Position numbers and translations under genes: made by a program | Notes under the pieces: model-generated | Seen by the model: the letters and a program-made list of their open reading frames with translations, nothing else | Told to the model about the DNA's origin: nothing | Database searches by the model: none | Assembly: GCF_018917525.1 (NCBI RefSeq) | Contig: NZ_JAHLOS010000027.1 | Location: 1-63,022, forward strand | DNA length: 63,022 bases | Source: Enterococcus raffinosus | GTDB lineage: Bacteria > Bacillota > Bacilli > Lactobacillales > Enterococcaceae | Direction: 5' to 3' | Shown here: piece by piece, positions 51,056 to 60,186 of the stretch | How positions within the stretch are numbered: the first letter of the stretch is position 1 | Layout: the number at the start of each line of letters is the position of its first letter

Positions 51056-52381
51056 ATGTTCGCAAAATTTGAGGCTTTTATGAACCGATTCTTCGTCCCA
51101 TTAGCGCATAAAGTTGATAATCAACGACACTTAAGTGCGATCAAAGCCGGGATGGTTGCCATGACACCATTTACTATTTTAGGAAGTTTCTTTGCGATTC
51201 TGCCAGCATTACCAAATATGCTGGGGGAGTCCAACTCTTTTAGCCAGTTTATTTTGACTAATGCTGAGCTTTTCAATCTGCCAGTTACCTTATCGACAGG
51301 GTTGATCGGATTGTACGCTTGTGCGGCGATTTCCTATAATTTGGGGAATCATTACAAATTATATATTCCTGGTGCGGTGACTTTATCGCTATTCGGCTTT
51401 TTGTTTATGACTGCTGTGTTTGATGAAAATGGTCTGTTGGATATTACGAACTTTGGTGCCAAAGGGTTATTCACGGCAATGTTCGTGGCGTTGATTACGG
51501 TGGAATTATACAATTTCTGTAAGAAGCACAACATGACAATCCGAATGCCAGAAGGGGTACCAGATTTTGTTTCCAAATCCTTTGAACTGATTCCAGTTAC
51601 TTTGATTGTAGGCGGAACCTTTATCCTCGGACGTTTTGCATTGATGCAAACGGCTGGAGAACTTCCACCGACGATCTTAACTCGCTTCTTGTCGCCGTTG
51701 GTTGGCTCAATGGACAATCCTTGGTCAGTGCTGGCGCTGAATTTCTGTATTTGTTTGATTTTCTTTTTTGGGATTCATTCATCGGTTTTCAGTCCGATTA
51801 CTCGTCCGATCATGGTGGCATTTATTGCCGAAAATATTACGGCTTTTCAAGCAGGTCAGCCGATTCCGCATTTCTATACGGCGGGAGCATCAAGTGCCTT
51901 CTTCGGCTTTACGGGTTGCGGTATCTCGATTGGCTGTGTCATTGCTTGTCTGGTTTCGAAATCCAAACGCTATCGCCAAATCGGAAAAGTCTCACTGTTT
52001 CCAGCCTTGTTCGGGATTAATGAACCCATTCTCTTTGGTGCACCGATTATTTTGAATCCCTTGATGTTTATCCCGCATGTCTTTGGCGGTGCGATCATTG
52101 GAACGTTGCCAATGTTCTTTATGCATTGGGGCTGGTTGAACAAGCCAGTCTTTGACCCGCCGTATGTGGGTGTTTTCCTAGAGGGCTTTTTAACAAATGG
52201 TGATTGGCGAACTATTCTAGCTAACGCATTGCAATTGGTTCTAGCCGTCGCGATCTATGTCCCATTCTTCAAGGTTATGGAACGGAATGAGTTGAAGGAC
52301 GAAGCGAAGAAAAAAGAACAGAAAAATATCTTCGACCAAGGCGATACCGATATTTTGGATGGTTTGGACTTAGACTTCTAG
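51056..52381 (+). CDS. PTS cellobiose-family EIIC permease
   Basis: The 441-residue membrane protein has about 10 helices, with TPFTILGSFFAIL near residue 37 and the conserved FGINEPILFGAPIILNP region near residue 320 (the N-E-P-I-L-F-G-A-P signature of the lactose/cellobiose family). Substrate is probably a beta-glucoside, a disaccharide or an amino sugar conjugate; the peptidase neighbours argue against plain cellobiose. Confidence 0.9.
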   Translation: MFAKFEAFMNRFFVPLAHKVDNQRHLSAIKAGMVAMTPFTILGSFFAILPALPNMLGESNSFSQFILTNAELFNLPVTLSTGLIGLYACAAISYNLGNHYKLYIPGAVTLSLFGFLFMTAVFDENGLLDITNFGAKGLFTAMFVALITVELYNFCKKHNMTIRMPEGVPDFVSKSFELIPVTLIVGGTFILGRFALMQTAGELPPTILTRFLSPLVGSMDNPWSVLALNFCICLIFFFGIHSSVFSPITRPIMVAFIAENITAFQAGQPIPHFYTAGASSAFFGFTGCGISIGCVIACLVSKSKRYRQIGKVSLFPALFGINEPILFGAPIILNPLMFIPHVFGGAIIGTLPMFFMHWGWLNKPVFDPPYVGVFLEGFLTNGDWRTILANALQLVLAVAIYVPFFKVMERNELKDEAKKKEQKNIFDQGDTDILDGLDLDF

Positions 52382-52396
52382 ATTGGAGTATTACAG

Positions 52397-53464
52397 ATGA
52401 GAATTGAGAAAATCCAACAGCTTTTACAAGAGTCGGGGAAGGACGCAATCATCATCAAAAACCGTGAGAACAAAAAATATTTTGGCTCGTTAGGAGGCAG
52501 TGGCATCTATCTAGTTGTCACGCCTTCTTCACAGGTACAGTTTTTTGATGGTCGTTACCGGCAGGAAATAAAAGACTTAACAAATGGCTTTGAAAATTTC
52601 GAAGTCCCGCAGGGCAGTTATCTGCCAAAGATTTTTGATTGGCTGCAACAACAGGGGATCAAGCAATTAGCGATCGAGCCGAATGGATTGTCGATCCAGG
52701 AGTATCGTGCGTTTTCGGAAGAATTTGCCGTCGAGATTTGGTCGCATCAGCTTCAAGAAATCCGTGCGATCAAATCAGCGGAAGAAATTCAACTGATTAG
52801 AAATGCCTGTGCCTTAACCGATGAGATTTTTGCTGAATTAGTACCGGAAATCAAAATCGGCATGCCAGAAAATGAACTAGGAGCGTTGATTCATTATCTT
52901 TCATTGAAAAAGGGTGCTTCAGCGATGGCCTTCGAGCCGATCGTTGCCAGTGGTCCCCGCAGCGCGTTGCCACATGGACGCCCAACAAAACGAGCGTTTG
53001 AACAGGGGGATTTTATTACGATTGATTTTGGAATCGTCTTGAATGATTACCAGTCAGATATGACGCAGACCGTGATGCTAGGCGAGGCTGATAATGAATT
53101 ACAAACGATTTATCAAGTAGTGAAAGAAGCGCAACAAGCAGCTTCGGACTTTATTCGTGAAGGCGTTACTGGTCAGGAAGTCGACGCGGTGGCTCGTAAG
53201 ATCATTACTGAAGCTGGTTATGGCGACTATTTCAGTCATGGATTAGGGCACGGAATCGGCATGGGCGGCGATGTGCCGATCTTGAATCCGAAGAGTCAAA
53301 TGGTGTTGAAGGAAAATATGGTGATGAGCGTTGAACCGGGGATTTATCTGCCGGGGATTGGCGGTGTGCGGATCGAGGATGATGTCGTGATCCAAAACGG
53401 TGTCGGAGTCGCCTTGAATCAAACAACGAAGGAATTAGTGAGCGTAGGTGAATGCTATGTATGA
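52397..53464 (+). CDS. M24-family Xaa-Pro peptidase
   Basis: The 355-residue pita-bread enzyme has an N-terminal creatinase-like domain (1-125) and the metal site DFGIVLNDYQSDMTQ (about 215-229, two Asp), HGLGHGIGMGG (His), SVEPGIYLPG (Glu) and VRIEDDVVI (Glu). It cleaves an N-terminal residue before proline. Overlaps the next gene by 8 bases. Part of the PTS-peptidase operon. Confidence 0.88.
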   Translation: MRIEKIQQLLQESGKDAIIIKNRENKKYFGSLGGSGIYLVVTPSSQVQFFDGRYRQEIKDLTNGFENFEVPQGSYLPKIFDWLQQQGIKQLAIEPNGLSIQEYRAFSEEFAVEIWSHQLQEIRAIKSAEEIQLIRNACALTDEIFAELVPEIKIGMPENELGALIHYLSLKKGASAMAFEPIVASGPRSALPHGRPTKRAFEQGDFITIDFGIVLNDYQSDMTQTVMLGEADNELQTIYQVVKEAQQAASDFIREGVTGQEVDAVARKIITEAGYGDYFSHGLGHGIGMGGDVPILNPKSQMVLKENMVMSVEPGIYLPGIGGVRIEDDVVIQNGVGVALNQTTKELVSVGECYV

Positions 53465-54644
53465 TTTGGATAAGGTGATCGACCGCAAACAAGGCAATGC
53501 CCGTAAATGGAGCAATGAAGTATTAAAGGAGAAATTCGGCTTAGACGAAGACGCGATTCCGATGGATTTAGCGGATATTGATTTTGAAGTTGCACCCGCG
53601 ATCCAAGCGGCCCTCATGAAACGGGCGAGTATCGGCGACTATAGCTATTCCTATGTACCGGATGAATTTTATCAGGCGGTGATTGATTGGAATCAGCGGC
53701 GCTATGAGACATACATCGAAAAAGAATGGATCAAGCTGACCTTTGGGACAGTTTCAACACTTCATTATATCGTGCAGGCTTATACCGAAATAGGTGACGG
53801 GGTTCTGATCAATACGCCTGCCTACGATCCTTTTGCGGAAGCCGTAGAACATAATCAACGAACACTTTTTTGCAGCTCACTGATTAATCGCGACAATCGG
53901 TATTATCTTGATTTTGCGGATATGGAACGACAAATGCAGGAAAATAAGATCAAGCTATTTATTTTTTGCAGTCCGCAAAATCCTTCTGGTCGCATCTGGA
54001 CGAAGGATGAACTGTTTCGTTTAGCAGAATTATGTATTCGTTACGATGTTCTCCTGGTTTGTGATGAGATCCATCGCGATATCGTCTATAAAGGACAAAC
54101 CTTTACATCGATTTGGAATGCCCATTCTGAGATCGCGCAGCATAGTGTTTTGTGCCTGTCACCGAACAAAGGCTTTAATCTAGGTGGCTTAAAAACCTCT
54201 TATGTGGTGATCCCGAATCCGCAAATTAGAGAAACACTGCTGGACCAATTACAAAAAAATTCCATCACCTCGCCCCATGTCTTTGCTGTACCGGCAATTG
54301 TGGCCGCCTACAATGAAAGTGAAGCGTGGCTGGATGAGATGATCGATTATGTGGCAGAAAATATGCAAATCGTTTACGATTTCTTTACGGAAATCCCAGA
54401 AGCTAAAGTAATGTCGGCCGAATCATCCTTCTTGGCTTGGATCGATGTTCGCAAGTGGTTTAAGGACGAGACAGACATGCAGGAATTCTTCCGGCGAGCG
54501 AATTTAACGATGGTCGTTGGCAGCTATTTTGTTCAGGACGGCGAAGGGTTCGTTCGTTTGAGTATCGGTATGCCAAGGGAATTGTTGTTGGAGGCATTAG
54601 GGCGGATCAAGAAAGAATATGTTCGAAGCATGGCGTATGCTTAA
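53457..54644 (+). CDS. PatB/MalY-type PLP aminotransferase (C-S beta-lyase-like)
   Basis: The 395-residue fold-type I enzyme has ADIDFEVAP near 42, TFGTVSTLHYIVQAY, CSPQNPSGRIW, VCDEIHRDIVY and LSPNKGFNLGGLKTSY with the PLP Lys238. These are the PatB/MalY marks, and most such enzymes cleave the C-S bond of cystathionine or Cys conjugates. ATG 53457 is inside the previous reading frame's end (8-base overlap) after AGGTGA. As the last gene it may release a thiol from a Cys conjugate that peptidases have trimmed. Confidence 0.85.
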   Translation: MYDLDKVIDRKQGNARKWSNEVLKEKFGLDEDAIPMDLADIDFEVAPAIQAALMKRASIGDYSYSYVPDEFYQAVIDWNQRRYETYIEKEWIKLTFGTVSTLHYIVQAYTEIGDGVLINTPAYDPFAEAVEHNQRTLFCSSLINRDNRYYLDFADMERQMQENKIKLFIFCSPQNPSGRIWTKDELFRLAELCIRYDVLLVCDEIHRDIVYKGQTFTSIWNAHSEIAQHSVLCLSPNKGFNLGGLKTSYVVIPNPQIRETLLDQLQKNSITSPHVFAVPAIVAAYNESEAWLDEMIDYVAENMQIVYDFFTEIPEAKVMSAESSFLAWIDVRKWFKDETDMQEFFRRANLTMVVGSYFVQDGEGFVRLSIGMPRELLLEALGRIKKEYVRSMAYA

Positions 54645-54649
54645 TTTTC

Positions 54650-54690
54650 GAAGACTAGCGCATTTTTTAAGATGCTCTGGTCTTCTTTTT
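54650..54690 (+). terminator. Terminator of the PTS-peptidase operon
   Basis: GAAGACTAGCGCAT and ATGCTCTGGTCTTC (54650-54663 and 54672-54685) form an interrupted stem and are followed by TTTTT. Confidence 0.65.
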
Positions 54691-54767
54691 GTGCTCCTTC
54701 ACTAGAGCATCGCCGACTTCTGTGGTACAGTGAGTCAGTGTGAAACTTTAGAGGAGGACAAGATCCT

Positions 54768-55505
54768 ATGCGAAATATTAAATTAACGATCGAATACGAC
54801 GGCAAGCGCTATTTAGGCTGGCAGCGTTTGGGGGATTCAGAAAAAACGATTCAAGGAAAGATCGAGAGTGTGCTCGCGCAAATGACCGGCGAAAAGATCG
54901 AGATTGTTGGTTCAGGACGAACAGATGCGGGTGCGCACGCTAGAGGGCAAGTCGCGAATTTCAAAACGAATTCGGAAATGGCTCGTAATGAAATGCTGAC
55001 CTTCTTCAATCGGTATTTGCCAAGCGACATCGTAGTGAAAAAGGTTGAAGAAATGCCGGAGCGCTTCCATGCACGCTATAACGTGAAGGGCAAGCAATAC
55101 AGCTACTACGTTTGGAATGATCCGATCCCAACCGCTTTCGAACGCTATCATAGTTTTTACGTGCCCCAAACACTGGACATGGAGAAAATGAATGCCGCTT
55201 GTGAGAAACTACTAGGAACCCATGATTTCATCGGTTTTTCGGCATTGAAAAAAACGAAGAAATCCACCACGCGGACAATAGAGAAAATCACGATTGAACG
55301 TGAAGGCAGTATGCTGCACTTTACCTTCGTCGGTAATGGCTTCTTGCACAAAATGGTACGGATTTTGATGGGAACGATTTTGGCGATCGGTGCTGGAAAA
55401 CTGCCGATAACTATCATCGATGAGGTGTTAGAAAAGAAAGTTCGCCAAGAGGCGGGAGAAACGGCTCCGGCGCAGGGACTTTTCTTAGACGAAGTTTATT
55501 ATTAA
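54768..55505 (+). CDS. truA: tRNA pseudouridine synthase A
   Basis: The 245-residue enzyme has YDGKRYLGWQR (about 10-20), the catalytic loop GSGRTDAGAHARGQVANF with its Asp (about 49-66), RFHARYNVKGKQYSYY and GNGFLHKMVRILMGTI (about 190-205). It makes pseudouridine at positions 38-40 of tRNA. RBS GAGGAGG; possible extended -10 TGGTACAGT upstream. Many enterococci have a second copy elsewhere; I cannot tell if this is the main one. Confidence 0.92.
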   Translation: MRNIKLTIEYDGKRYLGWQRLGDSEKTIQGKIESVLAQMTGEKIEIVGSGRTDAGAHARGQVANFKTNSEMARNEMLTFFNRYLPSDIVVKKVEEMPERFHARYNVKGKQYSYYVWNDPIPTAFERYHSFYVPQTLDMEKMNAACEKLLGTHDFIGFSALKKTKKSTTRTIEKITIEREGSMLHFTFVGNGFLHKMVRILMGTILAIGAGKLPITIIDEVLEKKVRQEAGETAPAQGLFLDEVYY

Positions 55506-55509
55506 TTGT

Positions 55510-55552
55510 AAAACTGGTTTTGGACGCTTTTGTGTCTGAAGCCAGTTTTTTT
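55510..55552 (+). terminator. truA terminator
   Basis: AAAACTGG pairs with CCAGTTTT across an internal G-rich loop, with T-runs after (55510-55552). Confidence 0.7.
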
Positions 55553-55612
55553 CGCTGCTCGCTTCCTTTCTCGCCTATAATGAATATATATGACGGGAAA
55601 GAGGGATCGTAG

Positions 55613-56227
55613 ATGAGAAAGCTGTTCTTAGTTTCGTTGTTTCAAAACGTTTCAGGATTATTGAAATCGGTTGAAGAAGTGAAGGGCAAGACCGTAACCT
55701 ATATTCCAACGGCCAGCAAAGTTGAGAAGCTCGGCTTTTTTATCCGCATCGGCAAATGGGCCTTGCGGCTTAGCGGAATGAAGGTAGAGGAACTAGAAAT
55801 TTCGCAAGCAAGGTTTGAGCAGATTCGAACAACGTTAGCAAAAAATGACATCATCTTTGTAGCCGGAGGGAATACCTTTTTCCTGCTTCAGGAATTACGC
55901 CGAACAGGAGCGGACCAGCTAATTATTGAGGAGGTAAACAAAGGGAAGCTGTATATTGGAGAGTCGGCAGGTGCGATCGTTGCTTGTCCAGATATCGGTT
56001 ATTCTTCTAGTATGGATGATCCGAAAAAGGCTGCTGACTTGACTGATTACACTGGCTTGGGTTTGGTTGATTTCTACGTGGTTCCTCATTATCAGAGTCG
56101 GGAATTTAAGGACTCTTCCGAGCAGATGGTGCAAGAAAATCAGGCACAGAAAAAATTAGCGATCATCAATGATCATCAGGCGATTTGGGTTTGGGATGAA
56201 GGGGTTGAAATTCTAGGCAAGCGTTAA
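55613..56227 (+). CDS. Peptidase E (S51 family) dipeptidase
   Basis: The 204-residue enzyme has FVAGGNTFFLLQEL (about 82-95) and GESAGAIVACPDIGY with the nucleophile Ser (about 119-133), then VPHYQSREF with the catalytic His. S51 peptidases cleave Asp-Xaa dipeptides. RBS GAGGGATCG before ATG. It is separate from the PTS-peptidase operon and has its own unit. Confidence 0.85.
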   Translation: MRKLFLVSLFQNVSGLLKSVEEVKGKTVTYIPTASKVEKLGFFIRIGKWALRLSGMKVEELEISQARFEQIRTTLAKNDIIFVAGGNTFFLLQELRRTGADQLIIEEVNKGKLYIGESAGAIVACPDIGYSSSMDDPKKAADLTDYTGLGLVDFYVVPHYQSREFKDSSEQMVQENQAQKKLAIINDHQAIWVWDEGVEILGKR

Positions 56228-56334
56228 TCTATGAAAAGTTTTTATGGATGACTTAAGGCTTCAATAAAAAACGTATTGCTTTCTAGCGCGTTAGATGATA
56301 AAAACAAGCTAACGACTTTTTGAAGGAGAAAACT

Positions 56335-59154
56335 ATGAGGATTGATAATATTTTTGAATACTTGTATGAATTTCATCAACAGCACCCTATAACTGTCCAT
56401 AATTTAAATGGCTGTACAGTGAAGGATATTTGTACAGCTAGCAATTATGCTCGAACGGCGGTTAGTGAGGACTTATCAAAGTTGACCAGCACTCATCAGG
56501 TGATTAAAGTGAAATCACGTCCAGTGCTATTTTTTGCTCGCTCAATTTTGGAAAAGGCCTTTTCTTTTTCTCCTCGAAAAGATGAATACGCTTCATTGAC
56601 CGAACTTGAAGGAGAGATTCATCAAGAAATGGAGAAAAAGGAGCAGCTAAAGCAGGAGTTTCGAAGTAATCCTTTTTCAAAAGTCATTGGCTACGATGGA
56701 AGTCTAGCAGATAGCATCAAAAAACTGAAGGCAGCTGTTTTATACCCGCCAAAAGGCTTGAACATTATGCTGACAGGGGAATCTGGTGTTGGAAAGACCT
56801 TATTAGCAGAACATTTACATGAGTTTTTCGAGTCGAAGACTGAAACAAAAGTACCGTTCATTTATTTTAACTGTGCGGAATATTTCAATAATCCTGAGCT
56901 ATTAACTTCTCATTTATTTGGCTATAAAAAAGGTAGCTTTACAGGAGCAGACAACGACCATCAAGGATTGGTTGAATTAGCAGATGGAGGCTTTTTCTTT
57001 TTAGATGAAGTCCATCGTTTGACCAACGAAGGGCAAGAAAAGCTCTTTACTTTGTTGGATAAAGGGTACTTTACCCGAATGGGGGAAGCGGAGAAGCAAC
57101 GGCATGTGTCCATCAAATTTATTTTTGCTACGACCGAAGAGCTGGAAAAGACCTTTTTGAAAACTTTTTTACGTCGAATTCCAGTCAGTCTGCATATTCC
57201 CAGCTTATCTGAACGTTCCATCAAAGAGAAGATCCAATTGATTCTGACCTTTTTCATGGAGGAAAGTCAGGGGATTCAAAAAGATATTTTTATTTCTTAT
57301 AATACATTGAAATATTTGGTCTTCTCCCAATATAAGGCAAATGTTGGTGAACTGAAATCAGAGATCCAATTTATTTGTGCTCAGGCGTATCTCGATTCCA
57401 TCGATTATGAAACCCATGAATTAAAAATTGATCTTCCATTAGGTCTGCTAGATGAAAATATTGTAGACACGAAGAACATTGTCGTATTGAACGAGTACGT
57501 TCCTAGTCGCGGGATCAACATTAAACATGATTATTTTTATCATCATGTGGATCAGTTGCTGCAGGTGAAGGATAAGCAGAATGATCGATTTTATAATTTC
57601 TTATTAAAGGAATATACCGATCTTAAGAATGTCAATATTTCTTCAAGAGATGCAGTTGCGATTATGCAAAACAAGCTGGATCAGCTTTATGATATGGATC
57701 TGTTTAATCAAGCATTTTCAGAGGAGCAGGATATTAATGAGCAGTTCTTTAGCCAAATCAATCAAATCATTCAATATATCGAACAAGAAATGGCTGTTCT
57801 TCTGCCTGAAAACTTGAAAGATGTTTTAGCGGCCCATATCTATTCTAGCGTCTTTTACTCAGCTCAGATACATGAAGACTTTTTTGATCTGACGAAAAAT
57901 ATTTTTTCTGGAAAAATCGAGAATTATCAGTTGGCGGAAAAAATTGTTCATTATATTGAGGATTATTTTTCTTTAAAACTGCCCAATACGGAGATTATTT
58001 TTTATGATTTATTCATCCGTAAAACCAAATCCACGGATCGCCGCTATGAGCTGGATGAAAAATGCGGGATCGTGGTAGTTGCTCATGGAAATGCAACGGC
58101 TTCTAGTATGGTGGAGTACACGAATGTGCTCTTTTCAACCAGTTTGATGAATTCAGTCAACATGCCGATCAATCAGTCGGTAGAGGAAACGTTGGATAAG
58201 GTGCGCCATGTCGTCCAGGAGAATGGTTATAGCAAATTAATCCTAATGGTCGATATTGGTTCGTTAGTTTATTTTGGGAATGTTGTCAGTAAAGAATTTC
58301 AAATTGAGGTACTTTTGATTAGCAATATCAATCTATTAACACTTTTGGAGGTCGCTCGTGAGGCGATTTATGAATCGACTAATTTTGAGTACCTATTGCC
58401 AGTTCTAAAAGAGAAGAATCATAAGGCGCTGATTTGCCGAAAAGGAAATTTTGAGGATTCCAAAGTTCTAGTAATTTCTTGTCTAACGGGGCTAGGTACA
58501 GCATTAAAAATTGAAAAGCTACTGCTTAATACCTTTCCGCAGGAATTGTTGACCAATGTGCGAATTATTACACTTGAGAAAAAAGAGCTGGAGAATCTCA
58601 GCCGCTTACTTTCTTTTGTTCATGAAGATGAGAAGCTGGTTGGAATCATTGGAACTGTGAAGACGGAAATTCCAGATATTCCCTTTGTTTCGCTGGATAA
58701 TTTATTGTCGGATCAAGGAATCAAGTTAGTCTTTCAAATGTTAGGCTATGATCTAACCAAAGATGAGAATCAAGCGGTATTAAAGAAGGTTTCGGCTAAG
58801 TATATTCAAGGACTGTCGATCGAAGCCATTACGGATTTATTAAGTATTTTAAATCCTAAAAGCATCACAATCGAATTGTCTAAGATTTATTCGGACATCT
58901 GTATGCAGACGAAAAAGAAAAGTGAGGAAAAAAGACTGCTGCGTTTCATCATTCATTGTGCTTGTATGATCGAACGGCAGATCCAACATCCGGAATATGA
59001 CCACACCTCTTATGAACTGTCATATCGGGAGCTGCCAGAACTGGCATCTGTCATCAAAATGGCGTTTCGACCGATCGAAGTGTCATACAATGTCATCATT
59101 CCGCCTCTTGAAGTCAAATATATTTATGAATTGTTGTTTGAAGTTAGTGTGTAA
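56335..59154 (+). CDS. dgaR: LevR/DgaR-type sigma-54-dependent PRD activator
   Basis: The 939-residue regulator has an N-terminal HTH (about 1-60), a sigma-54 AAA+ domain (about 110-345) with Walker A LTGESGVGKT, GYKKGSFTGADN (the sigma-54 contact loop GSFTGA near 200) and FFLDEVHRL, then PRD1 (about 430-535, DVLAAHIYSSVF), an EIIA-mannose-like part with AHGNATASSM, an EIIB-Gat-like part with Cys-Leu-Thr-Gly, and a PRD2 with RFIIHCACMIERQI. ATG 56335 after AAGGAGAAAACT. It should bind upstream of the sigma-54 promoter that follows and drive the PTS operon. The name dgaR rests on the DgaE-like gene beyond. Confidence 0.82.
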   Translation: MRIDNIFEYLYEFHQQHPITVHNLNGCTVKDICTASNYARTAVSEDLSKLTSTHQVIKVKSRPVLFFARSILEKAFSFSPRKDEYASLTELEGEIHQEMEKKEQLKQEFRSNPFSKVIGYDGSLADSIKKLKAAVLYPPKGLNIMLTGESGVGKTLLAEHLHEFFESKTETKVPFIYFNCAEYFNNPELLTSHLFGYKKGSFTGADNDHQGLVELADGGFFFLDEVHRLTNEGQEKLFTLLDKGYFTRMGEAEKQRHVSIKFIFATTEELEKTFLKTFLRRIPVSLHIPSLSERSIKEKIQLILTFFMEESQGIQKDIFISYNTLKYLVFSQYKANVGELKSEIQFICAQAYLDSIDYETHELKIDLPLGLLDENIVDTKNIVVLNEYVPSRGINIKHDYFYHHVDQLLQVKDKQNDRFYNFLLKEYTDLKNVNISSRDAVAIMQNKLDQLYDMDLFNQAFSEEQDINEQFFSQINQIIQYIEQEMAVLLPENLKDVLAAHIYSSVFYSAQIHEDFFDLTKNIFSGKIENYQLAEKIVHYIEDYFSLKLPNTEIIFYDLFIRKTKSTDRRYELDEKCGIVVVAHGNATASSMVEYTNVLFSTSLMNSVNMPINQSVEETLDKVRHVVQENGYSKLILMVDIGSLVYFGNVVSKEFQIEVLLISNINLLTLLEVAREAIYESTNFEYLLPVLKEKNHKALICRKGNFEDSKVLVISCLTGLGTALKIEKLLLNTFPQELLTNVRIITLEKKELENLSRLLSFVHEDEKLVGIIGTVKTEIPDIPFVSLDNLLSDQGIKLVFQMLGYDLTKDENQAVLKKVSAKYIQGLSIEAITDLLSILNPKSITIELSKIYSDICMQTKKKSEEKRLLRFIIHCACMIERQIQHPEYDHTSYELSYRELPELASVIKMAFRPIEVSYNVIIPPLEVKYIYELLFEVSV

Positions 59155-59162
59155 AACACATG

Positions 59163-59194
59163 AAATAGCCCTTTTCCTGAAGGGTTATTTTTTT
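59163..59194 (+). terminator. Terminator of the sigma-54 activator gene
   Basis: AATAGCCCTT and AAGGGTTATT pair with one G-T and are followed by a run of T that leads into the -24 element of the next promoter. Confidence 0.75.
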
Positions 59195-59209
59195 GGCACA
59201 GCAATTGCT
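59194..59209 (+). promoter_or_regulatory. Sigma-54 (-24/-12) promoter of the PTS operon
   Basis: TGGCACAGCAATTGCT is a full match to the TGGCAC-N5-TTGCW consensus, with the invariant GG and GC at correct spacing. The gene just upstream codes for the AAA+ activator that such promoters require. RpoN must be encoded elsewhere. Confidence 0.92.
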
Positions 59210-59255
59210 TTATAGGGAAGTGAATACAATGTAAGCGGAAGTGAGGAATGAGGGT

Positions 59256-59663
59256 ATGGTAAAACAACCAATTTTAATTTTGACTCATAATGGTTGGGGA
59301 TTGGAATTGTTGAAAAGTGTTCAGATGATCGTTGGTGAAATCAGCAATGTTCATGAAGTGGCGTTAAACGCAGAAGATTCTTTACCGGAATATTTAGAAC
59401 GAGTCAAAACACAAATTGAGCAATTAGAATGGCAAGAGAATCTATTGATTCTAACAGATATTAAAGGCGGGACTCCGAGTAATGTAGCGTTGCGTTTGTC
59501 GAAGGATTATAAAGTTGTCGCTATTTCAGGCTTGTGTGCATCGATGTTGCTAGAAGCTGTAATGAAACAAGAAACGGGCGGCTTTACACGGGGGATAGCC
59601 CAAGAGATTCACAAGGCGGTCGTTGATAGTTGTCAACTGTTGGAATTACCAATTAAACAGTAA
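59256..59663 (+). CDS. dgaA: PTS mannose-class EIIA (DgaA-like)
   Basis: The 135-residue protein is a mannose-class EIIA with active His11 in ILILTHNGWG and TDIKGGTPSNVA at the usual place (about 67-78). ATG 59256 follows GAGGAATGAGGG; a GTG start at 59241 is possible but less favoured. It is the phosphate donor to EIIB; first gene of the sigma-54 operon. Confidence 0.85.
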   Translation: MVKQPILILTHNGWGLELLKSVQMIVGEISNVHEVALNAEDSLPEYLERVKTQIEQLEWQENLLILTDIKGGTPSNVALRLSKDYKVVAISGLCASMLLEAVMKQETGGFTRGIAQEIHKAVVDSCQLLELPIKQ

Positions 59664-59675
59664 AGGATGAGTAAA

Positions 59676-60170
59676 ATGTCAAAAATTGTGTTAGCTAGAG
59701 TAGATAGCCGCTTGATTCATGGACAGGTGGTGACTAAGTGGTTGCAGCAATCAGCAGCTAATGAAATCGTCGTTGTCAGTGATGAGCTGGAGCAGGATGA
59801 GTTTTTACAAAGCATTTATTTAATGGCAGCACCTCCAGGCGTAGAAGTGATTATCAAAGGCACCGATTCGGTAAAAAGCTATTGGGAAGAAGCAACGGCG
59901 AAAAGTAGTAAGATATTATTCCTGGTTCCCGATTTAGTTACATTAAAAGAAATGGTCGAAGCGGGAATTGTCACAGAAGGTGTTCAGGTGGGTGGATTAG
60001 GAGGTGGACCTAATCGTAAAAATGTCGTGAAGAATATTAATTTATCCGAAGAGGATGTAGCGATTTTAGAAGGGCTGTTAGCTAAAGAAATCAATGTGTA
60101 TTTCCAAGCGATTCCGGAAGAAAATCCGGTGCCGATCCAAAAATTAATTGAAAAATATAAATCATTATAA
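59676..60170 (+). CDS. dgaB: PTS mannose-class EIIB (DgaB-like)
   Basis: The 164-residue protein has the active His15 in RVDSRLIHGQVVTKW, the fixed pattern of mannose-family EIIB proteins, and GGLGGGPNRKN near 105. ATG 59676 after AAGGATGA; an ATG at 59667 overlaps the RBS. Phosphate donor to the sugar. Confidence 0.87.
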   Translation: MSKIVLARVDSRLIHGQVVTKWLQQSAANEIVVVSDELEQDEFLQSIYLMAAPPGVEVIIKGTDSVKSYWEEATAKSSKILFLVPDLVTLKEMVEAGIVTEGVQVGGLGGGPNRKNVVKNINLSEEDVAILEGLLAKEINVYFQAIPEENPVPIQKLIEKYKSL

Positions 60171-60186
60171 AAGGGGCGTATAAACG

